A program made the position numbers and the translations under genes. This document shows, one piece after another, positions 27,950 to 38,090 of a stretch of 64,000 bases of DNA. Position 1 is the first letter of the stretch; each line of letters opens with the position of its first letter. The notes beneath the pieces are model-generated. The model saw nothing but the letters and a program-made list of their open reading frames with translations. It made no database searches and was not told where the DNA came from. Origin of the DNA: Alloiococcus otitis ATCC 51267 (lineage in GTDB: Bacteria > Bacillota > Bacilli > Lactobacillales > Carnobacteriaceae_A); contig NZ_JH992960.1 of assembly GCF_000315445.1 (NCBI RefSeq), positions 62,001 to 126,000 on the forward strand, in the 5' to 3' direction.

Positions 27950-28630
27950 ATGTTTAAAAAAGTTCTCAAGCCGGCCTTTCCGGTCATGGTTTCCTACCTT
28001 GTTCTTTCCCTGGTTTGCGGGATTGTCTCCTTTCAGGTTGGCTTTACCCCCCTGCAGATTTTACTTACTTCCGCGGTCTTGTATTCCGGTTCAGGTCAGT
28101 TTCTTTTAGCCGGTCTCTACGGGGCTGGAGCTAGCCTGGTGTCTATTATCATTACCCTGGCCTTCTTAGGCCTCCGCTTTGTCCTGATGTCCATGTCTTC
28201 CTCCCGCCATGTCCGCCAAAAGACTACTTGGTTCGACTTTTTCTTTAGCATGACCATCTCAGATGAAAGCTTTGGTGTGAACACAGTCATGTTTAGTCAA
28301 CCTGACTGGACAGCAGACCATGCCTTGGCTTTGAACTTATTGAACTACGGCATTTGGGTTCTAAGATCCGGACTAGGAGCCCTCTTGGTCAGCGTGGTTG
28401 ACTTGGACACCTCTATTATTAGTTATGGTCTAACGGCCATGTTTATCTGCATGACAGTTGAGCAGTTTGTAGACCGTTACTACTTATATGCTGGCTTGAT
28501 TTCTGTAGTTTTTACCATTATTGCCCTCGTTATCTTGCAAAACTCCCTGGGCATAGTGGTGGGGGCCTTGCTAGCATCCTTAATCGGCTTTCAATTAAAA
28601 TGGACCAAGGAGGGACAAGGCCATGAATAA
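27950..28630 (+). CDS. azlC: AzlC family branched-chain amino acid exporter, large subunit
   Basis: 226 residues, about six membrane segments. FQVGFTPLQILLTSAVLYSGSGQFLLAGL (described in part) and the ALTDESF-like motif FSMTISDESFGVN identify the AzlC family, whose members with AzlD export branched-chain amino acids or analogues. The stop overlaps the azlD start by 8 nt. Confidence 0.9.
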   Translation: MFKKVLKPAFPVMVSYLVLSLVCGIVSFQVGFTPLQILLTSAVLYSGSGQFLLAGLYGAGASLVSIIITLAFLGLRFVLMSMSSSRHVRQKTTWFDFFFSMTISDESFGVNTVMFSQPDWTADHALALNLLNYGIWVLRSGLGALLVSVVDLDTSIISYGLTAMFICMTVEQFVDRYYLYAGLISVVFTIIALVILQNSLGIVVGALLASLIGFQLKWTKEGQGHE

Positions 28631-28946
28631 TGATTTTCCTATTCTTTTAGCGGCTTTCGCAGCCATCACCCTGTCAACCAAGTTCCTGCCCATGGTCTGG
28701 TTGAAAAATAAAAATCTCTCTCCTAAATTCAAGGCTTGGATGAACTTTATCCCGGTAACTATTTTTGCCGCCCTAGTCGCCTCCGATGTTTTCTTTGTAG
28801 AAGACCAAGTCTCCTTCCACCTCTTGGAAAACCCCCTCCTTATCCCCTCCCTTATTGTCCTCTTGGTATCAGTGAAGACTAAAAACCTGATTTATGCCAT
28901 CTTGACTGGGGTGGGCTCTCTCTTTCTCTTCCAAGTTCTTCTTTAA
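28623..28946 (+). CDS. azlD: AzlD family small subunit
   Basis: 107 residues with four hydrophobic segments, the small partner of AzlC. The N-terminal region LAAFAAITLSTKFLPMVWL and the FIPVTIFAALVASDVFF block fit the family. Start overlaps azlC, so translation is coupled. Confidence 0.88.
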   Translation: MNNDFPILLAAFAAITLSTKFLPMVWLKNKNLSPKFKAWMNFIPVTIFAALVASDVFFVEDQVSFHLLENPLLIPSLIVLLVSVKTKNLIYAILTGVGSLFLFQVLL

Positions 28947-29026
28947 GAAAAGAGGGACTAGCTCTAATAGTTCAGTAAAAATCTTGGTGGGCAATCTTGC
29001 TAACGCTAAATATTATAGAACTAAAA

Positions 29027-29055
29027 TGACCTTGGTGAATTTCTCACCAAGGTCA
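29027..29055. terminator. Hairpin after azlCD, copy of the one at 10385
   Basis: TGACCTTGGTG and CACCAAGGTCA flank AATTTCT, followed by GATTTTG. It may end azlD (81 bp upstream) or the minus-strand small ORF. The sequence is shared with 10385-10412. Confidence 0.6.
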
Positions 29056-29117
29056 GATTTTGTAGAATCATTACCTTTTGATTCCATTTTTTCATCACCA
29101 TATAAAATTGTACTCTA

Positions 29118-29310
29118 CTAGCTAATTATTAATTCTAATAAGCCATAAAAGACAACTCCTAAAATTGCTGTCCATAGCCAGCCAATCGAAATCTGTGTAA
29201 AATAATTAATTGCAAGGCTAAGTAAGAAAAATGGGACCTTAAACAATATTAACCGCAGCCACCACTGTGGTATATGTTGGCGAATACTATTTTTTTACCA
29301 TCTTTTTCAA
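29118..29310 (-). pseudogene. Small membrane protein ORF broken or recoded at an A7 run
   Basis: TTG at 29310 follows AAAGGAGGG and opens the frame MKKMVKK, which stops at once after seven A residues (29290-29296). With six A residues the frame runs 63 codons to the stop at 29118: it begins MKKMVKNSIRQHIPQWW, has two hydrophobic stretches (about 18-34 and 40-63) and ends GLLELIIS. With one A more it gives MKKMVKKIVFANIYHSGGCG. It may be a slippage-dependent gene, a recent frameshift or a sequencing error. It follows the ABC exporter by 137 nt on the same strand. Confidence 0.55.
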
Positions 29311-29347
29311 ATTCCTTCCCTCCTTTCGGTATTAGATTAATTGAATA

Positions 29348-29362
29348 ATTAAGCGTTTGCAA
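29348..29362 (-). promoter_or_regulatory. Possible cre site over a -35 element of the small ORF
   Basis: On the minus strand TTGCAAACGCTTAAT fits WTGNAANCGNWNNCW with one mismatch, and its TTGCAA could serve as -35; the -10 is poor. Confidence 0.35.
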
Positions 29363-29446
29363 GTTATATACTTTATTAATCAAAGTAATAATGAATTTTT
29401 ACCATTAAAAAGTTTCGTAATTGACCCTTGAGTTATTGAAATAATA

Positions 29447-31021
29447 TTAGTCATGTTTCCCCTTACTTCTATGAACAAGCCCAGTGAAGTCGATGATGTC
29501 ATCGAATAGGTAGTTATATTTACTTGGATGGTCATGGGAAATCACGATGTAATGTTTATCTGTTACTTGACTCACTATTTCCCAGAACTTATAGACATTT
29601 TCCCGGTCTAGATTACTAGTCGGTTCGTCAAAGAAGACAAGATTGCGAGTGCTAAGAATACCTCGGAGGAGCAGGACTCTTCGTTTTTCACCACTGGACA
29701 GGTCATCGATGGAGGTGGATTTTATAAGATCAGGTCCTAGAAGACTTTTGATGGTAACCATTTCCTGGTCACTTAAGTCTCGTCCAAATGCGATATTAAA
29801 GAAGACACTGCCCTTAAACAAGTTATTGGAGGGACCGATATAGGCAATATTATCAATTGCCCCAGCCTTATCTGAAACTTCCTGGTCAATATAAATATCC
29901 CCTTGGTATTCCTTCCTATTTTTTAGGAGGATATCCATATAGAGACTTTTCCCAGTTCCACTCGGTCCTTGGATTAAATAATTTTTATCTTTATGGAAGG
30001 TTAAATTATCATAACTTAAACAAGTCTTACCAAAGTTAACCGAGATGCCGTCAGATTCAAGCTTGTCTTGGATGGTGTAGCTTTTGTCATTTTTCGAACC
30101 AACTTGATTTAAGTCTGCTTCTATTTCCTTGCGAATTTCCTTGGTACTGTTAATATTATTTAAATTTTGTGAAAAGACCAGGATAGGCATACTTAGTTGC
30201 TCTACCAAGCCAATCAGAGTTAAAACAGTACCTGCTTGGATTTGACCGTTCAGAACTAGGATAGTCGAAAAGATCAAGATCAGTAAGTGGGAAAAGTAGG
30301 ATAAAGAAGAATTCAGTATATTGGCATTGATTTTTGTATTCTGGTTTCTTTTATAAGTTAAAACCTCTCCGATAATGGATTGGCTTAAGCGGTTAAAGAT
30401 GGTCTCCTGTAAATGGAAACTCTTAACTGACCGCATATTGCTAAAGTAATTTTCATAGAGGTCCAGGTTGCGCCCTTTATAAAGTTGGTATTTTCCCTCT
30501 GTTACCGAAAGTTTATTCTTGTAAAAGCGGGTGACCAACAAGGGAAGAAATAAGAAGACCAAGAGGCCAAGTCCGATATAAAGGTTAATGTACATCAAAG
30601 CAAAGGTAACAAAGACCATTCTAAGTAGCAGGTAGATATTATTAAAAATAGCCCGATAATAATTGACTTCCAGTCGGTCAATCTTATTGGATAGGGTGTT
30701 GATCGTAGCTTCTTTTTCAGCAATTAAATGGTCAAAACTATTTTTTTGGAGAAATTGCCTAGACAAACTACTCTTAATATCAATTAAAACATTGGAATAA
30801 ATGTAGTTATGCATCTTCCATTCCAAGTAGTAAAAGACAAGCTCAAAAATAATAAGGGTCGTCAAAAACAGACCAGTTCCAACTAAACCATTGACATTTC
30901 GCTCTATAGCAAATTGGAAGAGGTCGCCCTTGACAAATTGAATATAAGTTGCGATTGAGGTTGAAAAGATTAAGATTAAAACCAATACAAAGACCAAGCT
31001 ATTTTTTACTTTAAAGACCAA
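29447..31021 (-). CDS. ABC exporter, fused membrane and ATPase domains
   Basis: 524 residues. Six membrane segments (about 1-290, type I exporter fold) are followed by one ATPase domain with Walker A GPSGTGKSL, a Q-loop in YIGPSNNLF, the signature LSSGEKRRVLLLR and FFDEPTSNLD. There is no N-terminal C39 peptidase, so it would not cut double-glycine leaders. It starts at TTG 31021 with CAGGAGG 7 nt upstream. The gene is AT-rich compared with its flanks. It is preceded by a possible 9-codon peptide ORF and is divergent from the Rgg-like gene, which suggests peptide export, by inference. Confidence 0.85.
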   Translation of the reverse strand: MVFKVKNSLVFVLVLILIFSTSIATYIQFVKGDLFQFAIERNVNGLVGTGLFLTTLIIFELVFYYLEWKMHNYIYSNVLIDIKSSLSRQFLQKNSFDHLIAEKEATINTLSNKIDRLEVNYYRAIFNNIYLLLRMVFVTFALMYINLYIGLGLLVFLFLPLLVTRFYKNKLSVTEGKYQLYKGRNLDLYENYFSNMRSVKSFHLQETIFNRLSQSIIGEVLTYKRNQNTKINANILNSSLSYFSHLLILIFSTILVLNGQIQAGTVLTLIGLVEQLSMPILVFSQNLNNINSTKEIRKEIEADLNQVGSKNDKSYTIQDKLESDGISVNFGKTCLSYDNLTFHKDKNYLIQGPSGTGKSLYMDILLKNRKEYQGDIYIDQEVSDKAGAIDNIAYIGPSNNLFKGSVFFNIAFGRDLSDQEMVTIKSLLGPDLIKSTSIDDLSSGEKRRVLLLRGILSTRNLVFFDEPTSNLDRENVYKFWEIVSQVTDKHYIVISHDHPSKYNYLFDDIIDFTGLVHRSKGKHD

Positions 31022-31041
31022 TAAAGTTCCTCCTGACTGGG

Positions 31042-31071
31042 CTAGACTACCATTATTATAGTGGAAAACAC
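31042..31071 (-). CDS. Possible 9-codon leaderless hydrophobic signal peptide
   Basis: The minus strand reads GTG TTT TCC ACT ATA ATA ATG GTA GTC TAG, that is MFSTIIMVV. A strong RBS AGGAGG (31083-31088) lies 11 nt upstream and the exporter RBS starts about 7 nt after the stop. TATAAT at 31108-31113 could be its -10; no good -35 is seen, as expected of an activated promoter. The arrangement (hydrophobic 8-9-mer divergent from an Rgg-type regulator) recalls the RopB peptide SIP of Streptococcus pyogenes. It could instead be a translational leader for the exporter. Confidence 0.4.
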   Translation of the reverse strand: MFSTIIMVV

Positions 31072-31158
31072 CTTTTTATTTTCCTCCTTGTTATGTTTTC
31101 TCAAATAATTATATTATTTTGTAAATTAATGGTATAGTATTTATGAGTAAAGTAAAAA

Positions 31159-31180
31159 AATGTCTAAAATTTTAGACATT
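31159..31180. promoter_or_regulatory. Perfect 22-bp palindrome, probable regulator operator
   Basis: AATGTCTAAAA and TTTTAGACATT form a perfect inverted repeat with no spacer, 16 bp before the regulator ATG. It lies downstream of the regulator's possible -10 (TATAGT, 31133-31138), so binding would repress that gene. It is centred about 68 bp upstream of the predicted start of the peptide/exporter transcript, where an activator could act. Confidence 0.7.
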
Positions 31181-31196
31181 ATTTACGGAGGAATAT

Positions 31197-32048
31197 ATGA
31201 TATATTATAATATTGAATTAATAAGAATAAAAAAAGGCTTGAAGATTAATGAATTAATCGATGGTATTATGTCAAGGGCAACTTATCACAACTTTAAAAC
31301 AGGAAAACATGAGATTAGTTACTTAGACTTTTTTAAGCTAGTTAAAAGATTAAATTTAATGCCTGATGAATTAGGAGAAGTGGTTGTTGATGAGACTACG
31401 AACATGTTCAAAAAATACATGAATCAGTTGAAAGACTTGTCTGACCAAGGGGAGGTCAATAGCTTATTGGCTTTAAAAAGGGAAATGAACCAAAATAGAA
31501 ATGGGCTTCCCAATAAAGACCTGCTTGTAGAATTAGTGGATAGCCATATCCACCAGTTACAAGGGCAGACTTTTGATTTAAATCCCGGTTCTTTGGTTTC
31601 TCAATACTTGTTTGGAGCTGAGGGGTGGACTCAGTATGAGAAAATCATTTTTAATCTTAGTTTGCCTTTCCTCCGAAGTGAATTGATTGATATCTACTTA
31701 GATAGGATTTTATCAACTAAAATGGATGATCAAGATCATAGGCACTACGGTGATGGCCATTTTAGACTGGTTATCCGAGCCTTGATCATTTTTATTGAAG
31801 GCAAGGACTATGGAATGATCAAGAAATGGTCGAAGAAGGTTGAAGAAATGCCATTAGATCCTTCATTTGTATTTGAGATAAGCTTAAAAAAGCTATTCCA
31901 TTTATTGGTGGACTATATTCTAGACCATCATTTGTCTAGCCTTGATAAAAGTAAGCGAATGGTTAAACTATTAGAAGAATTGGATTGTCAGCCCTACGCC
32001 GACAACTTGACTAATATAATTACTTTTGTTGAAGACCATTATGCCTAG
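31197..32048 (+). CDS. Rgg/MutR-like transcriptional regulator
   Basis: 283 residues, the usual Rgg length. An N-terminal helix-turn-helix (about 1-60) contains ELIRIKKGLKINELIDGIMS, then RATYHNFKTGKHEISY and the LVKRLNLMPDEL block typical of Rgg and related pheromone receptors. The rest is predicted to be helical repeats (TPR-like) that bind peptides in this superfamily. The ATG at 31197 has CGGAGG 5 nt upstream. Low GC and divergent from an ABC exporter. Overall similarity to named members is low by eye, so the family call is moderate. Confidence 0.7.
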   Translation: MIYYNIELIRIKKGLKINELIDGIMSRATYHNFKTGKHEISYLDFFKLVKRLNLMPDELGEVVVDETTNMFKKYMNQLKDLSDQGEVNSLLALKREMNQNRNGLPNKDLLVELVDSHIHQLQGQTFDLNPGSLVSQYLFGAEGWTQYEKIIFNLSLPFLRSELIDIYLDRILSTKMDDQDHRHYGDGHFRLVIRALIIFIEGKDYGMIKKWSKKVEEMPLDPSFVFEISLKKLFHLLVDYILDHHLSSLDKSKRMVKLLEELDCQPYADNLTNIITFVEDHYA

Positions 32049-32227
32049 TTGGGTCCTCATCCTCTCTTTAAAGACGATCTGTAAAACTGATTTCTATTCC
32101 TCTATTTAAAATCAGCAGCAAACAACTCGTAAAAAGCTAAAGTTAAAGTCATATGCTGTTTTAAATTCTTCTGGATGTCAGTATCCATTAGGTTTGTAAG
32201 TGATGACTCAAAGACAAGGGTGGTTAG

Positions 32228-33700
<1,473 letters not shown>

Positions 33701-33723
33701 GTCAATTACGCTAGTTAAGGCAA

Positions 33724-33766
33724 AACAGCCATGACCCGGTTTCGAACTCGGTCATGGCTGTTTTTT
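33724..33766. terminator. Bidirectional terminator, ABC-F gene and mevalonate operon
   Basis: AACAGCCATGACC pairs with GGTCATGGCTG (33750-33760), with A4 before and T6 after. Confidence 0.9.
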
Positions 33767-33807
33767 ATTATTGTATTTTCTACGGGCCCCTGCTTGGACA
33801 CCGGTTT

Positions 33808-34881
33808 TCACCGTGTTTGGGACTTGGCCCGTCGCTTGGCATAAAGGGTTAGATCAATCTGCCGGGCCTGGCACCAGGCAGCGGTTTGGCCGGTAATCAC
33901 CAGGTCTGTCTTCACCTGGAGGTCGGCAGACTTTTTGGCTCCCAGGATGGTATACCATTTCTTCAATTCTTCCTTCCACTGGTCAATAGTTTCTATGGCT
34001 TTATTGACGTCTTTGATGGCCAGGTGGAGGATTTGGTTAGAAATCCCTACCAGGTCTGCCCCCAAGGCTAGGGACTTGACAATATCAAGCGGGGTCCGGA
34101 TGCCACCGGAGGCAATGATCTGACTTTTTTGCCGGGCCTCCATGGCTTCTAATAGCGAAATGGCAGTGGTCTGGCCGATGCCTTCAAAGTCATCTAACTT
34201 GTTTTCCTTCCGCCGGTAGTTTTCAATTTGGGCAAAATTGGTTCCTCCAGAGCCTGACACGTCAATGTAAGTCACACCAGCTTCTTCCAAAGTCTGGACG
34301 GTTTCCTTGGACATGCCAAAGCCAACTTCCTTGACAATAACAGGCAGGTCTAGTCCGGAACAGATGGCTTGGATATTGTCCAACCATTGACTAAAAGTCC
34401 GGTCACCTTCTGGCATGACAATTTCTTGGGGGGCATTGAGGTGGACTTGCAAGGCATCAGCCTGGAGGAGGTCCACCGCTCGTTTGGCATTTTCCAAGCC
34501 ATGGTTGGCCCCTAGGTTGGCTAGGATAATATTATGAGGATTGATCTGACGGACCACCTGGTAGGAAGGGGCCAAACTGGGGTCTTTTAAGGCGGCTGAA
34601 ACTGACCCGGTGGCCATGGCCAGCTGGCTTTCCCGGGCAATGATGGCTAATTTCTCATTGATGGTCTGACTCCACTGAGACCCCCCAGTCATGGCATTGA
34701 TAAAAAAGGGGGCCTTGAAGTTGAGACCGGCAAATGAGACAGCCAAATCCACTTGGTCAAGATCAGTCTGGGGCAGGGAGTGGTGAACAAGCTGGACATC
34801 CTTTAAGGGGCTCTCTTTTTTACTATAAAACTTTTGAGCTAGGGAAACATGTTCGTTTTTTCGGTTGTTTGACTTAGTCAT
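33808..34881 (-). CDS. fni: Type 2 isopentenyl-diphosphate delta-isomerase
   Basis: FMN-dependent enzyme that converts IPP to DMAPP, the last step needed before prenyl chain synthesis. About 357 residues. RKNEHVSLAQKF (substrate-binding Arg-Lys-x-x-His), MTGGS, ATGSVSAALKDP, VKEVGFGMS, DVSGSGGTNF and ASGGIRTPLDI are in order. The ATG at 34881 overlaps the end of the phosphomevalonate kinase gene; an ATG 12 nt upstream is an alternative. Last gene of the four-gene operon. Confidence 0.96.
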   Translation of the reverse strand: MTKSNNRKNEHVSLAQKFYSKKESPLKDVQLVHHSLPQTDLDQVDLAVSFAGLNFKAPFFINAMTGGSQWSQTINEKLAIIARESQLAMATGSVSAALKDPSLAPSYQVVRQINPHNIILANLGANHGLENAKRAVDLLQADALQVHLNAPQEIVMPEGDRTFSQWLDNIQAICSGLDLPVIVKEVGFGMSKETVQTLEEAGVTYIDVSGSGGTNFAQIENYRRKENKLDDFEGIGQTTAISLLEAMEARQKSQIIASGGIRTPLDIVKSLALGADLVGISNQILHLAIKDVNKAIETIDQWKEELKKWYTILGAKKSADLQVKTDLVITGQTAAWCQARQIDLTLYAKRRAKSQTR

Positions 34882-35962
34882 AGCAAGCACCATTTTCTAC
34901 AATGTCTAGTCTTAAGGGCAAGATACCTGCATCCATCCATTCCCGGTAGATGGCTTCTATTGGGCTCTCCCTTGTGATTAGGCCAATGCCACAATCTCCA
35001 CCGCCGGCACCGGAAGACTTGGCTTGGCCTCCGTATTTCGCGACAATATCGCACAAGTAGGTCAAGGCTTTGGTTTCGATGACTTTCCCCCGGCTTTGGC
35101 CCATTGCCTTGAGGAGGGTTCGGTTCTTTTGGATCCAAGCTAAGCTTGCCTGGGAGTCAGCCTGGCTTAAAGACTCCACCAAGCCGTCGACACACTCTTG
35201 GGATTGGTCTAAGAAGGACTGGAAGTCCAAGGGGGTCCTGGTTATTTTTTGGGGGTAGACAGCCTGAACCAATTTTTCTGTGGAGGCAGGCTGGCCGGTC
35301 CATCCGATTAAAAGCCTGAGGTCATGGGGCAGGCTGAGCCGGTCTAGACCTAGGCTAGGCCAATCCATGGCCAGGAGGTCCTTGATGGAATGGTTGGAGA
35401 TTTGTTCTTGTAACCATTCTCTATCCAGGGACTGGTAGCGGATCACACCAGTATAAGTGCAGGCTGCCAAATCGCCAAAAGACCCCTTGCTCTTTAGCTG
35501 GATATGGGCGATGGCAGCTAGTTTGAAAATGTCTATGTCTTTTAAGTGGAGGTCGTAAAGAAGGCTCAGGCCTCGGATAACAGCGATGGTAACGGCCCCA
35601 CTAGACCCCAGGCCAATTTTTTTGCCCTGGTAGTCCAACTGGCTCTTGATCTGAATCCCGTAACTTTTTAAAGGCAGGGACAAGGATTCTATGTAGGCTT
35701 CCACTGTTTGGATCACCGTTTCGACTAGGTGGAAGGGGTGGGACCAGTCCTTAAAGCTAAAGATACCATCTAACCGCTCCCAAGCATAGGCCTGGTTGCC
35801 ATATGTTTGAGACCTGACTGAAGCTTGGTCGGGAGATGTTTCCCAAATGTCTAAAGTCAAATACCGGCTGACTGTCAGCAAGATCCCGGCATAGCCGGGG
35901 GTTACTACTGCGTATTCACCTGCCAAATAAAGTTTCCCCGGAATCCTTAAGCTATAAACCAT
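34874..35962 (-). CDS. mvaK2: Phosphomevalonate kinase
   Basis: GHMP kinase that phosphorylates mevalonate-5-phosphate. 362 residues. The N-terminus IPGKLYLAGEYAVVTPGYA, the ATP loop KKIGLGSSGAVTIAV and the C-terminal AKSSGAGGGDCGIGL are diagnostic. It sits 15 nt after mvaD in the mevalonate operon. Confidence 0.95.
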   Translation of the reverse strand: MVYSLRIPGKLYLAGEYAVVTPGYAGILLTVSRYLTLDIWETSPDQASVRSQTYGNQAYAWERLDGIFSFKDWSHPFHLVETVIQTVEAYIESLSLPLKSYGIQIKSQLDYQGKKIGLGSSGAVTIAVIRGLSLLYDLHLKDIDIFKLAAIAHIQLKSKGSFGDLAACTYTGVIRYQSLDREWLQEQISNHSIKDLLAMDWPSLGLDRLSLPHDLRLLIGWTGQPASTEKLVQAVYPQKITRTPLDFQSFLDQSQECVDGLVESLSQADSQASLAWIQKNRTLLKAMGQSRGKVIETKALTYLCDIVAKYGGQAKSSGAGGGDCGIGLITRESPIEAIYREWMDAGILPLRLDIVENGACYD

Positions 35963-35977
35963 GAAAACACCAGCTTT

Positions 35978-36988
35978 CTAGTTCAAAGGTCCATCAATAA
36001 AGGCCAGGCCTGGACCCGGTTTAGCTAAGACAAGATGCTTGTCGGGCCAGTCTTGGCTGAGGTCTGCTTTGAAGGCTTTAAGGTCAGCTTCCCTGCCAAT
36101 AACCTTGACATTGGGGCCGGCGTCCATGGTGAAGTAGAGGGACTGGCCAGCCTTGCGCCGGTCCCATACTTCCTGCATCAGGGCTAAACTTTCTTTAGTC
36201 CAATAGGTGAAGGGGGGCTTGGCTGCCAGGTTGGTGGCATGCATTTTCAGGGCATTTCTTTCTGCAATGGACCCAACCTGGTCGAGGTCTTGGGCTTGGA
36301 TAGCGGACTTGATGTCTGCTAGGTCTTGGTCCAGGCTGTCTAACCAGGCCTGGTAAAAGTCCGACGTCTCCTGGGTCAATTGCATGCCTTGGCTGGAGGA
36401 AATTGCCTTTGGTCGGTCGCTTACAATGACAAAGAGCATGGCAATATCCCACTGGGCCAAGTCGATGGGCTTGGCAAAGGAAGAGCTATCATCATGACCC
36501 TTTTCCCACTCGACAAAACCACCAAAAATACTTCGTGAGGCAGACCCAGATCCCCTGCGGGCCAATCGGGAGAGGTCAGTTGGGGATAGGCCAAGGTCTA
36601 AAGCATCAGCTGAAGCACCCGCCAAGGCGGCCAGACCAGAAGCAGAGGAAGCCAAGCCAGCTGCAGTGGCAACTTGGTTGTGGCTGGTAATTTTGGCCGG
36701 CCAGTCAAGCTGGGCTTGGTCCCGAACCAAGTCCAGGATGACCTGGGCCTTGGTTAAGGCGGACCCTTTTTCCTGTTTCCCGTCTAGCCATAATTGGTCC
36801 TGGTCCAAGTCTGGGTCAAAAACTACCTGGGTATCGGTATAAAAAGCGTCCAAGGTTAAAGATAGGGAGTTGTTATTGGGGATAATCAAGTCCCTATCAG
36901 CCTTACCCCAGTACTTGATCAAGGCAATGTTGGTATGGGCCCGGCAAATCCGGCCTAACTTTTTCTTTTCAAAGGCCTGCTTAGTCAT
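35978..36988 (-). CDS. mvaD: Diphosphomevalonate decarboxylase
   Basis: GHMP-fold enzyme that makes isopentenyl diphosphate with ATP use and loss of CO2. 336 residues. AHTNIALIKYWGKAD and the ATP loop ATAAGLASSASGLAALAGA, SRLARRGSGSASRSIFGGFVEW and the catalytic TMDAGPNVKV are present. Start overlaps the mvk stop by 8 nt. Confidence 0.97.
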   Translation of the reverse strand: MTKQAFEKKKLGRICRAHTNIALIKYWGKADRDLIIPNNNSLSLTLDAFYTDTQVVFDPDLDQDQLWLDGKQEKGSALTKAQVILDLVRDQAQLDWPAKITSHNQVATAAGLASSASGLAALAGASADALDLGLSPTDLSRLARRGSGSASRSIFGGFVEWEKGHDDSSSFAKPIDLAQWDIAMLFVIVSDRPKAISSSQGMQLTQETSDFYQAWLDSLDQDLADIKSAIQAQDLDQVGSIAERNALKMHATNLAAKPPFTYWTKESLALMQEVWDRRKAGQSLYFTMDAGPNVKVIGREADLKAFKADLSQDWPDKHLVLAKPGPGLAFIDGPLN

Positions 36989-37934
36989 GGTTGGCTTCTC
37001 CTAAGGGGTGGATCCAGGTTTCAATGGCTCCCGCTTTTTCCAATTTTTGGGCAATATTGGAGGCATCCTGGTTGCTTTGGGCTAGGGCAATCATGCAACC
37101 ACCCCGGCCCCCACCGGTTAACTTAGCTCCGCAAGCTCCAGCATCTTGGGCTGCTTGGACAAGTTGGTCTAACTTGGGATTGCTGACAGTTAAATCCTTT
37201 AAGAGTTGGTGGGACTGGTTCAAAATCTCCCCTAAGCCAGGGAGGTTATTGGTCATGATTGCTTTTTTAGCCTGGTGGGTAAGCTGGCCGAGGTGGTGGA
37301 CAATGTCCATGGTTTGAACCTTGGCAGTTTCAACCAGCTTCGCCACATCCCCAACGGCTTCTTTCGTGTGGCCCTTAATCCCAGTATCGGCTGCAATTAA
37401 ATAGCCGTCAACATTTAAAGGGATGGCCTTGGGAAGCTGGTTGCGTTTAAAATAAACGGGGGCAATGGAGTTGACGACTGTAGCATCCAGACCCGATGGC
37501 TTGCCATGGGTAATTTTTTCGGCAATCTCGACATAGGCTGAGAGGGCTTCACTGCTTAAGTCGACTTGGAAGTAGTGAAAGAGGGCCTTGACTAAGGCGG
37601 TGGCCACAGCAGCACTGGACCCCATTCCTCTTTCAGCAGGGATCATGCTGTCGACCTTGATATACAAGTGGTCGCTGGACTGGTCTAAGTCGGCACAAAC
37701 CGCTGTCAAACAGGCTTGAAGCCCTGCCAAGTCCCCGGGCGCTTGGTCTAAAGATCCGCAGTAGCAAGCACTTTCTAGATAGCTTTTGCCTTGGTAAGGA
37801 CTAACTTCAACGGTGATGGTGGCTGTGGTAAAAGGGAGGGCGATGGCCGGCATGTTATAGACAACAGCATGCTCACCGATTAAAATAATTTTACCATGGG
37901 CAGTGCCTTTGGCTACATTTTTAACAAGCGTCAT
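36981..37934 (-). CDS. mvk: Mevalonate kinase
   Basis: First gene of the operon; phosphorylates mevalonate. 317 residues. GKIILIGEHAVVYNMPAIALP, the ATP loop PAERGMGSSAAVATALV, and LTGGGRGGCMIAL at the C-terminus are GHMP motifs. It is divergent from coaA across 156 bp that must hold both promoters. Confidence 0.96.
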   Translation of the reverse strand: MTLVKNVAKGTAHGKIILIGEHAVVYNMPAIALPFTTATITVEVSPYQGKSYLESACYCGSLDQAPGDLAGLQACLTAVCADLDQSSDHLYIKVDSMIPAERGMGSSAAVATALVKALFHYFQVDLSSEALSAYVEIAEKITHGKPSGLDATVVNSIAPVYFKRNQLPKAIPLNVDGYLIAADTGIKGHTKEAVGDVAKLVETAKVQTMDIVHHLGQLTHQAKKAIMTNNLPGLGEILNQSHQLLKDLTVSNPKLDQLVQAAQDAGACGAKLTGGGRGGCMIALAQSNQDASNIAQKLEKAGAIETWIHPLGEANHD

Positions 37935-38090
37935 CCTTTTGTCTCCTTTGTCTATTTTTGTTTAGATACTTGTGTTATGATGAAATGGCAATTGCATCCT
38001 TTATTCTAATACATAACATGATATAGAATATAAAGATTTATTTAAAGAATCAAATTTGTTTTAAAATTATCAGCTTTTGGAGGTCAGAAC

